From positions 1 to 49,524 of the forward strand of contig JAZOMO010000025.1 in assembly GCA_045654025.1 (NCBI GenBank): a stretch of 49,524 nucleotides of DNA, given 5' to 3'. The DNA comes from Scatosoma sp045654025 (GTDB taxonomy: Bacteria; Bacillota; Clostridia; Christensenellales; Borkfalkiaceae). The first letter of the stretch is position 1; the number at the start of each line of letters is the position of its first letter. The position numbers and the translations under genes were made by a program. Shown here in pieces: positions 16,804 through 24,297 of this stretch. The notes beneath the pieces are model-generated. The model saw only the letters and a list, made by a program, of their open reading frames with translations. It ran no database searches and was not told where the DNA came from.

Positions 16804-16899
16804 GCAAGGCGGTTGCCTTGCAATTCACGAACGCGTTTTAGCGTTCAATTCACGATGGCTATGCCGTCAATTCACGAAAACCATAGGTTTTCAATTCAC
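16804..16899 (+). repeat. Hairpin array on AATTCAC anchors (array A)
   Basis: Four AATTCAC words (16822-16828, 16847-16853, 16869-16875, 16893-16899), each preceded directly by a hairpin: GCAAGGC-GGTT-GCCTTGC, GAACGC-GTTTTA-GCGTTC, GATGGC-TAT-GCCGTC (one G-U pair) and GAAAACC-ATA-GGTTTTC. Stems are 6-7 bp and unrelated to one another in sequence. The array lies between convergent veg and the phosphofructokinase gene and ends 2 bp before their shared terminator. The same family occurs inverted at 26652-26742. Confidence 0.85.
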
Positions 16900-16901
16900 T
16901 A

Positions 16902-16929
16902 AAAAAAGAGCCTTTCAAGGCTCTTTTTT
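16902..16929. terminator. Bidirectional terminator for veg and the phosphofructokinase gene
   Basis: GAGCCT/AGGCTC with a 4-nt loop is flanked by A tracts on the left and T tracts on the right, so both strands carry a hairpin followed by at least six T. It lies exactly between the 3' ends of two convergent units. Confidence 0.88.
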
Positions 16930-16930
16930 C

Positions 16931-18148
16931 TTATTTCAATACCAAATGACAGGGAAGGCCGTTTTCGTACATCGGCGGCATTTCCCCTTGTATGAGAGGC
17001 TTTGCGTATTCGATATACTCTTCCGTCAAACCCGTGCCGTCTTCAGTAATCCAGGATAAAGGAACAGTCTTTTCCATGTTTGCAATCTTTTCAATCTCCG
17101 CAATCGACACGCCGCAACGATAAGGCTTGTTCGAGGTGCGCGTGAAGATAGCGGCTACGCCCGTGCGGCCTGCAAGCGCCGCTTGTACCGCGCCTTTGCC
17201 GACCTCGTACGCCTCTTGCACGTCCGTTGCACTGGAAATATGCGCCGCCGAGCGTTGCAGTGTGGACAACTCGATTGCGCGCGTTTTAATCGACAGCTTG
17301 CGCGCCAGCTCGCCTGCCAAGAACAGCGCCGTGCCCGTCAACTGCTTATGCCCGAAGACGTCCTCTTTTTGGTCTGCAGAGGCCAGCTCGCACACGTATC
17401 TGCCGTCTGCCAGTTTTACCCCCTCGGATACCGCAACCACCAGCGCCTTTTTGCTCTTTAACAGCGTAGACACCTTTTCCATAAAGCCGTCCATCGAGAA
17501 GGGAACTTCGGGCAGGTAAATCAAGTCCACGCCCTCGCAGTCTTCCCCCTTCGCCAAAGCCGCCGCCGCTGTCAGCCAGCCTGCGTTTCTGCCCATAATC
17601 TCTACGACTGTGACTGCCTCCAGCTCGTAGATGCTGCAATCACGCACCAGCTCCTTCATCGTCGTTGCGACGAACTTTGCCGCACTGCCATACCCAGGGG
17701 TATGGTCGGTTTCCGTCAAGTCGTTGTCTATCGTCTTCGGTACGCCGACAAAGCGAATAGGGCTGCCGATTTTTTCACCGTACGCCGCCAGCTTTGCCAC
17801 CGTGTCCATACTATCGTTGCCGCCGATGTAGAAGAAACAGCCTATCTCGTATTTTTCCAAGACGGCAAAAATTTTCTTGTATTCTTCCTCGCATTTTTCT
17901 ACCGCTTTCAGCTTATAACGACAGCTGCCCAAATAGCACGCAGGCGTACGCTTTAACAGCTCGATTTCTCTCTCGCCTTTCAAGAAGTCGTTTAAGACAA
18001 CCAGCCTCTCTTCTATCAAGCCGCTGATGCCGTTGCGCATACCGTATACCTTTTCTGCGCCTGCCGCTACTGCCGCCGCATACACCCCGGCGAGGCTCGC
18101 ATTGATGACGGACGTAGGCCCACCTGACTGCCCTACCACTACGTTCAT
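16931..18148 (-). CDS. 6-phosphofructokinase, probably PPi-dependent
   Basis: 405 aa. PfkA-superfamily enzyme that phosphorylates fructose 6-phosphate. Motifs: VGQSGGPTSVINASLAG at the N-terminus, YIGGNDSMDT, PKTIDNDLTETDHTPGYGSAA, and VEIMGRNAGWLTAAAAL. In ATP-dependent enzymes the loop reads GGDGS and PGTIDND. Here the Gly is Asp (GGNDS) and the second motif has Lys (PKTIDND); both changes mark PPi-dependent enzymes because they block the ATP alpha-phosphate and contact PPi. The long open frame extends to 18379, but the ATG at 18148 has AAGGAG and follows a perfect promoter. With ppdK nearby, PPi glycolysis is plausible. PPi use is inference from residues. Confidence 0.9.
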   Translation of the reverse strand: MNVVVGQSGGPTSVINASLAGVYAAAVAAGAEKVYGMRNGISGLIEERLVVLNDFLKGEREIELLKRTPACYLGSCRYKLKAVEKCEEEYKKIFAVLEKYEIGCFFYIGGNDSMDTVAKLAAYGEKIGSPIRFVGVPKTIDNDLTETDHTPGYGSAAKFVATTMKELVRDCSIYELEAVTVVEIMGRNAGWLTAAAALAKGEDCEGVDLIYLPEVPFSMDGFMEKVSTLLKSKKALVVAVSEGVKLADGRYVCELASADQKEDVFGHKQLTGTALFLAGELARKLSIKTRAIELSTLQRSAAHISSATDVQEAYEVGKGAVQAALAGRTGVAAIFTRTSNKPYRCGVSIAEIEKIANMEKTVPLSWITEDGTGLTEEYIEYAKPLIQGEMPPMYENGLPCHLVLK

Positions 18149-18200
18149 TCTCTTTCTCCTTCGTACGCTGTCTATCGTGACTTTTATCACGCCTACGGCT

Positions 18201-18229
18201 ATTATACATCTTCCGCCGTCTTTTGTCAA
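18201..18229 (-). promoter_or_regulatory. Perfect-consensus sigma-A promoter of the phosphofructokinase gene
   Basis: TTGACA (18224-18229), a 17-bp spacer and TATAAT (18201-18206) on the minus strand. The start of transcription would be about 45 nt before the ATG at 18148, which confirms the chosen translation start. No operator palindrome overlaps it, consistent with high constitutive expression. Confidence 0.9.
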
Positions 18230-18245
18230 GAGGGTACAACGAATA

Positions 18246-18279
18246 ACAAAAAATAGACGGAAAGTATATGCTTTCCGTC
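18246..18279 (-). terminator. Intrinsic terminator of the cation exchanger gene
   Basis: GACGGAAAG / CTTTCCGTC (9 bp perfect) with a 6-nt loop is followed on the minus strand by TATTTTTTG. It is located 12 bp past the exchanger stop. Confidence 0.92.
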
Positions 18280-18291
18280 CAAAATTCTTTA

Positions 18292-19284
18292 TTAAAACAT
18301 AGGGATTACGCCAAAGTTTTGCAATACGAGCACGGTGACAAACGCAACGTATACCCCCAGCATCACGCCGCCTTGCCACTTCTTCGTCTGTTTACAAAAC
18401 AAACTAATCATCAGCAGCGCAACGGCACTTGCAAACATCAAGCCCATCGTCAGCCCAGCATCCGCCGCAAGGGCATGCGGCGTAATCACCGCAGACAGCC
18501 CTAGAATAAAGACGATATTGAACACGTTGCTGCCGACGACGTTGCCGATGGCAATGTCGTTTTCCTTCTTAATGGAAGCTACTACGCTGGTTACGAGCTC
18601 TGGCAAGGAAGTGCCTACCGCCAAAATCGTCAAACCGACTAAAGATTCGCTCATTCCCCATTCCAGCGCCAGTTTCTCCGCGCAATCAACCGTGAACGTA
18701 CCGCCCGTAATGATTGCTACAAGCCCTAAAACGGTGAACAAAATCGCCTTCCAAATAGGCATTTTTGTTTCTTCTTCCGTCTCGCCAGTGAGAGGCTCTG
18801 CCTCCTGCGGCGTCTTCTTTGCACGCAAGAACAGGAACGCCATATACCCAACGAACAGCACGAGCAACACGATTGCCTCTACGGTGTCCAAAACCCAAGG
18901 GGTAATGACAAAGGAAAACAGCAACATCACACCGTACAGCCCCAGCATAATGGGAATGTCAAACCGCTTCATATCCTGATTGATTGCAAGCGGTACAATC
19001 AACGCCGAAATCCCCAAGATAAACAACGTGTTAAAAATATTACTACCTACCACGTTGCCTACGCTCATTTCGACGTTTTGCCCGATTGCGCTAGTGATAC
19101 TCACCGCCGCCTCAGGCGCACTCGTACCCATCGAAACGAGGGTTAAACCGATAATCAACGAAGGGATTTTTAATGCCTTAGCAATACTGCTTGCGCCGTC
19201 CACAAACCAGTCCGCACCCTTTACCAGCAGCACCATACCCACCAAAAGGAAGAGTATGTATAACGCCATTTGCCACCATTCCAT
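18292..19284 (-). CDS. CaCA-family sodium/calcium-type cation exchanger (possible Mn2+ exporter)
   Basis: 330-aa integral membrane protein with about ten helices and the two inverted alpha repeats of the CaCA family: SMGTSAPEAAVSITSA in the first half and AVGTSLPELVTSVVAS in the second, with NVVGSNIFN and NVVGSNVFN after each. A charged loop (TPQEAEPLTGETEEET) separates the halves, as in YrbG/CaxA exchangers. The ATG at 19284 follows GGAGG; the frame upstream of it is the riboswitch leader. Because a yybP-ykoY riboswitch controls it, Mn2+ (or mixed Ca2+/Mn2+) efflux is a reasonable inference. A ZIP importer gene follows upstream on the chromosome. Confidence 0.92.
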   Translation of the reverse strand: MEWWQMALYILFLLVGMVLLVKGADWFVDGASSIAKALKIPSLIIGLTLVSMGTSAPEAAVSITSAIGQNVEMSVGNVVGSNIFNTLFILGISALIVPLAINQDMKRFDIPIMLGLYGVMLLFSFVITPWVLDTVEAIVLLVLFVGYMAFLFLRAKKTPQEAEPLTGETEEETKMPIWKAILFTVLGLVAIITGGTFTVDCAEKLALEWGMSESLVGLTILAVGTSLPELVTSVVASIKKENDIAIGNVVGSNVFNIVFILGLSAVITPHALAADAGLTMGLMFASAVALLMISLFCKQTKKWQGGVMLGVYVAFVTVLVLQNFGVIPMF

Positions 19285-19295
19285 ACCGTACCTCC

Positions 19296-19356
19296 AAAAA
19301 AGAAAGACCTTCGCCTGATTGTATTCCACAATTTTTACAATCAGGTAAAAGTCTTG
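19296..19356 (-). terminator. Riboswitch-controlled terminator in the exchanger leader
   Basis: On the minus strand AAGACTTTTACCTGATTG pairs with CAATCAGGCGAAGGTCTT, followed by a T-rich tract that runs into the GGAGG ribosome site. Its 5' arm includes CTTTTAC (19345-19351), which alternatively closes P1 of the aptamer. Metal-bound aptamer and terminator are therefore mutually exclusive, an ON switch. Confidence 0.85.
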
Positions 19357-19446
19357 AACTTTAATCGTTACCGAGCAGCCCTTTAACAGCCTGCTGTATT
19401 GACGGCGCGCGCACACGGCTAAGCCGTGCATTCTACTCCCTTTTAC
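19345..19446 (-). promoter_or_regulatory. yybP-ykoY (manganese) riboswitch aptamer
   Basis: Read on the minus strand, P1 is GTAAAAG (19440-19446) with CTTTTAC (19345-19351). The invariant words of the motif are in order: GGGAGTAG (19433-19440), CGTCAATAC (19396-19404), CTCGGTAACG (19366-19375) and CAAGAC just before the P1 3' strand. Two further stems lie between them: GCACGGC..GCCGTGTGC and GCAG..CTGC. This matches the established yybP-ykoY Mn2+ riboswitch, which binds metal at the two internal loops. Confidence 0.88.
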
Positions 19447-19465
19447 AGGTCATTCAATTTTCTTT

Positions 19466-19494
19466 ATTATATTCGCTTTGGGAATAAATGTCAA
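19466..19494 (-). promoter_or_regulatory. Perfect-consensus sigma-A promoter of the riboswitch-exchanger unit
   Basis: TTGACA (19489-19494), 17 bp, TATAAT (19466-19471) on the minus strand. Transcription would begin about 12 nt upstream of the riboswitch P1 stem, so the leader contains the whole aptamer. Confidence 0.9.
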
Positions 19495-19513
19495 ACGTTT
19501 TGAAACAAGTATT

Positions 19514-20281
19514 TTACCCAAGCAAAATATCCATCCCAAACATCAGGCAAAAGCCGATGAGTAAGGCGTACGTTGCCGCGCGCTCCATACCGTGGGCGTG
19601 CGTTTCGGGGATCATTTCGTCGCTGATGACGTACAGCATCGTCCCGCCTGCAAACGCCAACGCAAACGGCAAAATGACATGCGCGATACTTACCGCAAAG
19701 TACCCGATTAGCGTGCCGACGACTTCGACTAAGCCCGTCGCCGTAGCGCAAAGCAGGGTGCGTTTCTTGGAAATCCCTGCCGCCAGCATCGGGCCGATAA
19801 TGACCATGCCTTCAGGTATGTTTTGCAGGGCGATACCGCCTGCAATCATCAGCGCCTGCGCTGTATTCTCCGAACCAAATCCTACGCCTGCCGCAATCCC
19901 TTCCGGAAGATTGTGGATGGCAATCGCCAGCACGAACAATAAAATTTTGTCCAAGTTCGCGTTGTTGTGCGATTCCGTATCCGCGCCCATCAATTTATGC
20001 AAATGGGGAACGGCGTGGTCGGTGAGATTCAAACACAACGCGCCCACGAAAATGCCGCCGATTGTAATGAGTAGCGCCCAACCCAAGCCGTACTTCTCTT
20101 CTCCGTAGGAGAAGGACGGCTCTATCAAGCCAAACACCGCCGCCGCAAGCATCACGCCTGCCGCAAACGACAGCACGACGTCGGAAAATTTATGCGTCAA
20201 ATTCTTAAATGCAAAACCGAGCAGCGCGCCGACGACGGTTGCTCCGCCGACGCCCAGCGCGGTCAATAATACCATATCCAT
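19514..20281 (-). CDS. ZIP-family divalent metal transporter
   Basis: 255-aa membrane protein with about eight helices. Helix 4 carries AIAIHNLPEGIAAGVGFG and helix 5 carries GIALQNIPEGMVIIGP, the paired (H/Q)NxPEG metal-binding motifs of GufA/ZupT-type ZIP transporters. A His-rich loop (DHAVPHLHK) precedes helix 4. ZIP proteins import Zn2+ and often Mn2+ or Fe2+. The ATG at 20281 follows AAGGAG; the 11 extra residues of the longest frame overlap the promoter. It has its own sigma-A promoter, independent of the Mn riboswitch unit downstream, so the two metal transporters are neighbours but not one operon. Confidence 0.93.
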   Translation of the reverse strand: MDMVLLTALGVGGATVVGALLGFAFKNLTHKFSDVVLSFAAGVMLAAAVFGLIEPSFSYGEEKYGLGWALLITIGGIFVGALCLNLTDHAVPHLHKLMGADTESHNNANLDKILLFVLAIAIHNLPEGIAAGVGFGSENTAQALMIAGGIALQNIPEGMVIIGPMLAAGISKKRTLLCATATGLVEVVGTLIGYFAVSIAHVILPFALAFAGGTMLYVISDEMIPETHAHGMERAATYALLIGFCLMFGMDILLG

Positions 20282-20304
20282 ATAGAAATACTCCTTATAG
20301 ATAT

Positions 20305-20333
20305 AGTATACCATTTCCCTCTGAAAGTGTCAA
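20305..20333 (-). promoter_or_regulatory. Sigma-A promoter of the ZIP transporter gene
   Basis: TTGACA (20328-20333), 17-bp spacer, TATACT (20305-20310) on the minus strand, with a start point about 18 nt before the ATG at 20281. Confidence 0.85.
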
Positions 20334-20340
20334 TCCCTCA

Positions 20341-20373
20341 AAAGCAAAGAAAACGCCCTATACAGGCGTTTTC
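20341..20373 (-). terminator. Intrinsic terminator of dxs
   Basis: GAAAACGCC / GGCGTTTTC with a 7-nt loop, followed on the minus strand by TTTGCTTTT; it begins 7 bp after the dxs stop and ends just ahead of the ZIP promoter. Confidence 0.88.
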
Positions 20374-20379
20374 TTGTCG

Positions 20380-22239
20380 TTATTCTTCTAAAATTTTGGC
20401 AATATCCTCTGCGATTTGTTCGCCTGTCAAGCCACATTCTTGCAACAATTCCTGCAAAGAGCCGTGGCGTACGTAATTCTCAATCGCACGTATACGCACC
20501 TTTTTATCCCCGTTAGCGGAAAGCTGTACGGCGATTTTTTCTGCAATACCGCCGCTTGCAATCCCTTCCTCGACCACGTAGACGAGCTTTGCAGAGGCGG
20601 TCAAGCCTTCCAACGCCGCATAGTCAAGAGGATAAATCTTTTTAAGTTTCACCATTCCCACCGAATTTTTGCCCTCCAAAAGGCGCAATGCACGGTAGGT
20701 TTCATAGCAAATTCTGCCGTAGGAAATCAGAACGATTTCTGCGTTTTCCACACCCTCGGTGTAGCTGTATTCGTTGTTTTCCGCAGGAATAAAGGTCAAA
20801 TCTTTTTCGTAGTCGATAATTTCCTGACCTTTGGGATAGCGCACAACGGACAGAGCCTTACTCTCCACAGCCGCCGTAAACGCAAATCGCAGGTCATCGT
20901 AACTTTCAGGCGAGTAGATTTCTACCCCCGGCAAAGCCGTCAACATCGAACAATCAAAAATCCCTTGATGTGTAATACCATCCCCCGACACGATACCGCT
21001 TCTATCCAGCGCCAAAACAAGCGGCAAGCCCTGAATGGAAATATCGTGGAAGAACTGGTCAAAGCCCCTCTGTGCAAAGGTGGAATACAGGAATAAAATC
21101 GGCTTCATCTGCGCCACAGACAAGCCGCCTGCAAAGGTGATGGCGTGCTCCTCTGCGATACCTACGTCAAAGAACCGTTCGGGATAGACTTTCGCAAAGT
21201 TCGTCAAGCCCGTTCCGTCACACATCGCCGCCGTGATCGCGCACACGGTGGGGTCGTTTTCCGCTAACTTGCAAACGCAATCCCCCGCCACAGACGAGAA
21301 GGATGCCTTTTGAGCGCCCCCTGCGCCCTGCTCGATTGTGAACGTACCGACAGAATGGTAGTTCTCGGGATGTTCTTCCGCATAGGAATAACCGTGCCCT
21401 TTCAGTGTCCTCATATGCACCACGCAAGGTGCATGCTTGGTCTTCGCTTCTTCTAAGACGTCCGACAGCTTTTCCACGTCGTGTCCGTCAATCGGGCCTA
21501 AATACAATAAGCCCATATCCTCAAAGAGGTTATCGCTTAAAACTCTTCTGTGAATACGGTTCTTAATCCACCTAAAGAAGGAGGCAAGCCCCTTACCGAT
21601 GAGTGGAATTTTTCGCAGGAAACCGCCAAGCCCTCTCTTGAACGAGAAATACCCCTTACTGTTGCGGATTTTGGATAAATATCTATGCAATCCGCCAACG
21701 TTTTTAGAAATCGACATCTCATTATCGTTAATGAGAATGATTATATTCAAATTTTTTCCAGCGCAGTTGTTCAGCGCCTCGTAAATCATACCGTTGGTCA
21801 GCGCGCCGTCACCGACAATCGCCACCACGTAATCGTCCTTGCCCTGTATGCGGTTCGCCTCGGCAATCCCCAGCGCCGCCGATAGCGAAGTGCCACAATG
21901 CCCTTCGTATAAGGGATCGTGTTCGCTCTCTGCAGGGTTACAAAAACCGGACGTGCCGCCGTATTTACGTAAGGTATCAAACCCTTCCGCGCGACCCGTC
22001 AACAGCTTGTGCGCATAGCATTGATGCCCCACGTCGAAGATAAACTTGTCCTTCGGGGAATCAAATACACGGTGCAAAGCAATCGTTGCCTCTACCATGC
22101 CCAAGTTCGAAGCAAGATGTCCGCCGTTTTTGGAAACGGTGTCCATAATCGTTTCCCGTATTTCTTGCGCCAGCTCGGCAATTTCCGACGACGATAAAGA
22201 CTTTAATTGTTCCGTTGTGATATTCTTATAAACGTTCAT
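20380..22239 (-). CDS. dxs: 1-deoxy-D-xylulose-5-phosphate synthase
   Basis: 619-aa thiamine-diphosphate enzyme that condenses pyruvate and glyceraldehyde 3-phosphate in the first step of the MEP isoprenoid pathway. Visible motifs: DVGHQCYAHKLLTGR, AIVGDGALTNGMIYEALNN (thiamine-diphosphate and Mg2+ site), DGHDVEKL, FDVGIAEEHAITFAGGLS (catalytic Glu) and ALDRSGIVSGDGITHQGIFD. Length is normal. The ATG is preceded by AAAGGAGGA. With ispE (13788-14687) it shows that isoprenoids come from the MEP route. It lies 63 bp after the YidD-domain gene and may be transcribed with it. Confidence 0.98.
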   Translation of the reverse strand: MNVYKNITTEQLKSLSSSEIAELAQEIRETIMDTVSKNGGHLASNLGMVEATIALHRVFDSPKDKFIFDVGHQCYAHKLLTGRAEGFDTLRKYGGTSGFCNPAESEHDPLYEGHCGTSLSAALGIAEANRIQGKDDYVVAIVGDGALTNGMIYEALNNCAGKNLNIIILINDNEMSISKNVGGLHRYLSKIRNSKGYFSFKRGLGGFLRKIPLIGKGLASFFRWIKNRIHRRVLSDNLFEDMGLLYLGPIDGHDVEKLSDVLEEAKTKHAPCVVHMRTLKGHGYSYAEEHPENYHSVGTFTIEQGAGGAQKASFSSVAGDCVCKLAENDPTVCAITAAMCDGTGLTNFAKVYPERFFDVGIAEEHAITFAGGLSVAQMKPILFLYSTFAQRGFDQFFHDISIQGLPLVLALDRSGIVSGDGITHQGIFDCSMLTALPGVEIYSPESYDDLRFAFTAAVESKALSVVRYPKGQEIIDYEKDLTFIPAENNEYSYTEGVENAEIVLISYGRICYETYRALRLLEGKNSVGMVKLKKIYPLDYAALEGLTASAKLVYVVEEGIASGGIAEKIAVQLSANGDKKVRIRAIENYVRHGSLQELLQECGLTGEQIAEDIAKILEE

Positions 22240-22302
22240 ATCGCCGTCCTCCTTTTTTTATTTTAGGCGTTTTTCGCCCCATCTTAGCTTTTTTATCAAG
22301 CG

Positions 22303-22836
22303 TCAAGGATAATCAATCCCACCCGGTTCATAACAACGGTCCAAGCGTTTGAGACCCTTGTGAATCCCTCTAATAACCCCGTATTTTTGAATGGATAAAA
22401 TCATATATTCCGAACAGCTGGGGGTATAGACGCAACGCATACGCGTCTCGTCGGATGCATAGGCTTGATACATCTTTACAAAGAAGATGAAGAACCGTTT
22501 CCGCACGAAAAACATCACCAGCAAGAATACGCCTATCGCAATCCAAATCGCAGTTGAATTGCAAGGGAAATCCTCTGCCAGCGTGCCGTTTGCGGCAAAC
22601 ATTGTCAGTAGAGCGTTGCTGGCAAAATACATACCGATACTGCCACCAACCACCAAGACGACGTATAACGCCACCAAAAAATAGTTAATTTTCGGGCGCA
22701 CTAACGTACGATGAAAATAGGGAACGTCAACGACGTTCTCATACGCTTGCGAACCGACAGGGTATAACGTAGAAACGTACCCCAAGTCCCCTTCTTTTGC
22801 CGGCTCTATTTTTTCCTTTTTTCGAAATAAACCCAT
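22303..22836 (-). CDS. YidD-domain protein with an added N-terminal membrane region
   Basis: 177 aa. The last 60 residues are a YidD domain (membrane protein insertion efficiency factor): CVYTPSCSEYMILSIQKYG, then GLKRLDRCYEPGGID. All diagnostic Cys and Gly residues are present. Ordinary YidD is 70-100 aa without such a region. Here about 115 residues precede it, with two clear transmembrane helices (about 50-80 and 94-118). Standard yidD sits between rnpA and yidC; this one does not, so it may be a second, specialised YidD. Shine-Dalgarno is poor, suggesting a weak or coupled start. The YidC/SRP link is inferred from the domain only. Confidence 0.82.
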   Translation of the reverse strand: MGLFRKKEKIEPAKEGDLGYVSTLYPVGSQAYENVVDVPYFHRTLVRPKINYFLVALYVVLVVGGSIGMYFASNALLTMFAANGTLAEDFPCNSTAIWIAIGVFLLVMFFVRKRFFIFFVKMYQAYASDETRMRCVYTPSCSEYMILSIQKYGVIRGIHKGLKRLDRCYEPGGIDYP

Positions 22837-22882
22837 GATGATACTACTACCATATTACGACAGACAAAAACGCTGCCGATTT

Positions 22883-22927
22883 AAAAAAGTAGGCGGTGGC
22901 TATATGGCCACACATATAGCCGCCGCC
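22883..22927 (-). terminator. Intrinsic terminator after the SPFH cassette
   Basis: A long stem (GGCGG-C-GGCTATATG with CATATAGCC-A-CCGCC, one internal mismatch) and a 6-nt loop are followed on the minus strand by TACTTTTTT. It separates the 209-aa gene from the YidD-domain gene. Confidence 0.9.
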
Positions 22928-22956
22928 TTTGAACACTCAATCGAGATTATAACTCG

Positions 22957-23586
22957 TTAGTTCTTCTTTTCTCTAAGCTTCTGCTTAACTGCAGCGATCG
23001 TCTGATCAACGTTTGCAACACCGGACGTAGCGCAGTAGAATGCATCGCCGGGAACAACGAGAGCGAAACGGGACGTTTCAAGATACTTCTTGTTGTAGCC
23101 GTCCTTCTTGCAGCAGGTAGGCTTCAAGATAACGTATTCATCCGTTTCATTGGTGGTGGAGAAGCTGGTGATGTCTTTGTAGAAGTATTCTTCCGTTCTT
23201 TCTTTCTTGTCACCGCAATCCATGTTGAATTCAACGTTGTACATGTAAACCTGCGTACCGGAGAAAAGCAACCAAGTTGCGCTGTATCTGGAAGTACGTC
23301 TTCTACCGTCTTTACCAACCTTGCTGTAGTTACCGCCATCGTAACCATGGAAGAATACGGGAGGGATTTCCTTCAGTTCATCTTCGTCAAGACCGATCTT
23401 TTCAATTGCTCTTTTCAAGGTATTAAGACCGTTGAGCTTATCCAAAACCAATTTGTCATAAGCTTCGTCTTTCATGGCACGATTCAGACAGCCGCCGCTA
23501 GGTGCCGTAAAGTATTTAATAACCTTCTTTTCTTCAGCCGTTTTACCAAACGTCAAAGGAATTTTCTTTTTATTGAACAATCCCAT
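22957..23586 (-). CDS. Uncharacterised 209-aa protein, last gene of the SPFH cassette
   Basis: Family not recognised. Begins MGLFNKKK and has no signal peptide or transmembrane helix. The central region (SATWLLFSGTQVYMYNVEF, then EEYFYKDITSFST) alternates hydrophobic strands in a way reminiscent of bacterial PH-like domains that place lipids or partners; this is inference only. A Cys pair (PTCCKK) and a basic C-terminus (QKLREKKN) are present. It has a strong GGAGG site, lies 102 bp after the zinc-ribbon/TPR gene and is followed by a strong terminator, so it appears to end the transcription unit starting at 26408. Confidence 0.78.
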   Translation of the reverse strand: MGLFNKKKIPLTFGKTAEEKKVIKYFTAPSGGCLNRAMKDEAYDKLVLDKLNGLNTLKRAIEKIGLDEDELKEIPPVFFHGYDGGNYSKVGKDGRRRTSRYSATWLLFSGTQVYMYNVEFNMDCGDKKERTEEYFYKDITSFSTTNETDEYVILKPTCCKKDGYNKKYLETSRFALVVPGDAFYCATSGVANVDQTIAAVKQKLREKKN

Positions 23587-23688
23587 AATTATAACCTCCG
23601 TGAATATACTAAATTAATTTTTTTTATTATTGTTTTCTTTTACCCGTGGCGGTAAAAGCAAAAATAACCGATAAGTAGTTCCGTCCGA

Positions 23689-24282
23689 TTACATACAATC
23701 GGGACGAGCAACCCCAAGCAGTTCATACAGTTCGCGTACGTCCGTCTGGGACAAGCCTGCCTGTTGCGCCTGCAACAGCAACTGCTTGTAGTTAGGGTTC
23801 ATATTATACGATTTACGGTAGTGATGATCATAACGAATATACGCCCAGAAGTAGTAATAAATACCTTTAGGCTCGATCATCATCGCTGCCTGCAAATACT
23901 CCTCAATCTTGTCAATAACAGTGCGAGGAGTCAGGAATGCCTTCTTACCCTTCAACAGCGAAATTGCAAGGTAGAAGTAGGTTTCCGAATTGTCGAAATT
24001 GTCCTCAATCGCCTTTTCAAAGTGAGGGATTGCTTTGTCGTACAATTTCAGTTTGAAATAACAGAACGCAATCGAAGTGTTCAGGGTCTGGTCGTCAGGG
24101 TTCTGTGCCATCGCCTTTCTATATGCGTTTGCCTGCTTGTTGATGTCCAGCGGCGTCATGCCACGCACGCTGTTAAACGTGGTGATGACGATTTGTCTGC
24201 CGCAATAATCACAGCTTTGTGTGCTGGTCGTAATCGATGCGCCGCAGCCGGGGCATTCGAGATCTACTACTTGATGCGCCAT
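23689..24282 (-). CDS. Zinc-ribbon and TPR protein of the SPFH cassette
   Basis: 197 aa. An N-terminal zinc ribbon (LECPGCGASI ... CDYCGRQIVI, two CxxC knuckles) is followed by TPR-like helices (residues about 45-125, e.g. NTSIAFCYFKLKLYDKAIPHFEKAI with NSETYFYLAISLLKGKKAF) and a helical tail. No transmembrane helix. Such proteins are scaffold or adaptor subunits. A strong Shine-Dalgarno (GAGGAT) lies between the MITE-like element and the ATG, so translation is independent of the inserted element. Confidence 0.82.
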   Translation of the reverse strand: MAHQVVDLECPGCGASITTSTQSCDYCGRQIVITTFNSVRGMTPLDINKQANAYRKAMAQNPDDQTLNTSIAFCYFKLKLYDKAIPHFEKAIEDNFDNSETYFYLAISLLKGKKAFLTPRTVIDKIEEYLQAAMMIEPKGIYYYFWAYIRYDHHYRKSYNMNPNYKQLLLQAQQAGLSQTDVRELYELLGVARPDCM

Positions 24283-24297
24283 ATATGTATCCTCACT

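Noticed and set aside
16804..16899. CRISPR-like array
   Set aside because: Repeats are only 7 bp, spacers are 13-18 bp and self-complementary, and there are no cas genes. It is not CRISPR.
19285..19431. N-terminal extension of the exchanger (49 aa)
   Set aside because: The extension is the riboswitch expression platform and aptamer; GGAGG and homology place the start at 19284.
23637..23658. Terminator between the zinc-ribbon/TPR gene and the 209-aa gene
   Set aside because: CTTTTACC/GGTAAAAG forms a hairpin, but A-rich sequence follows it on the minus strand, so read-through is expected.
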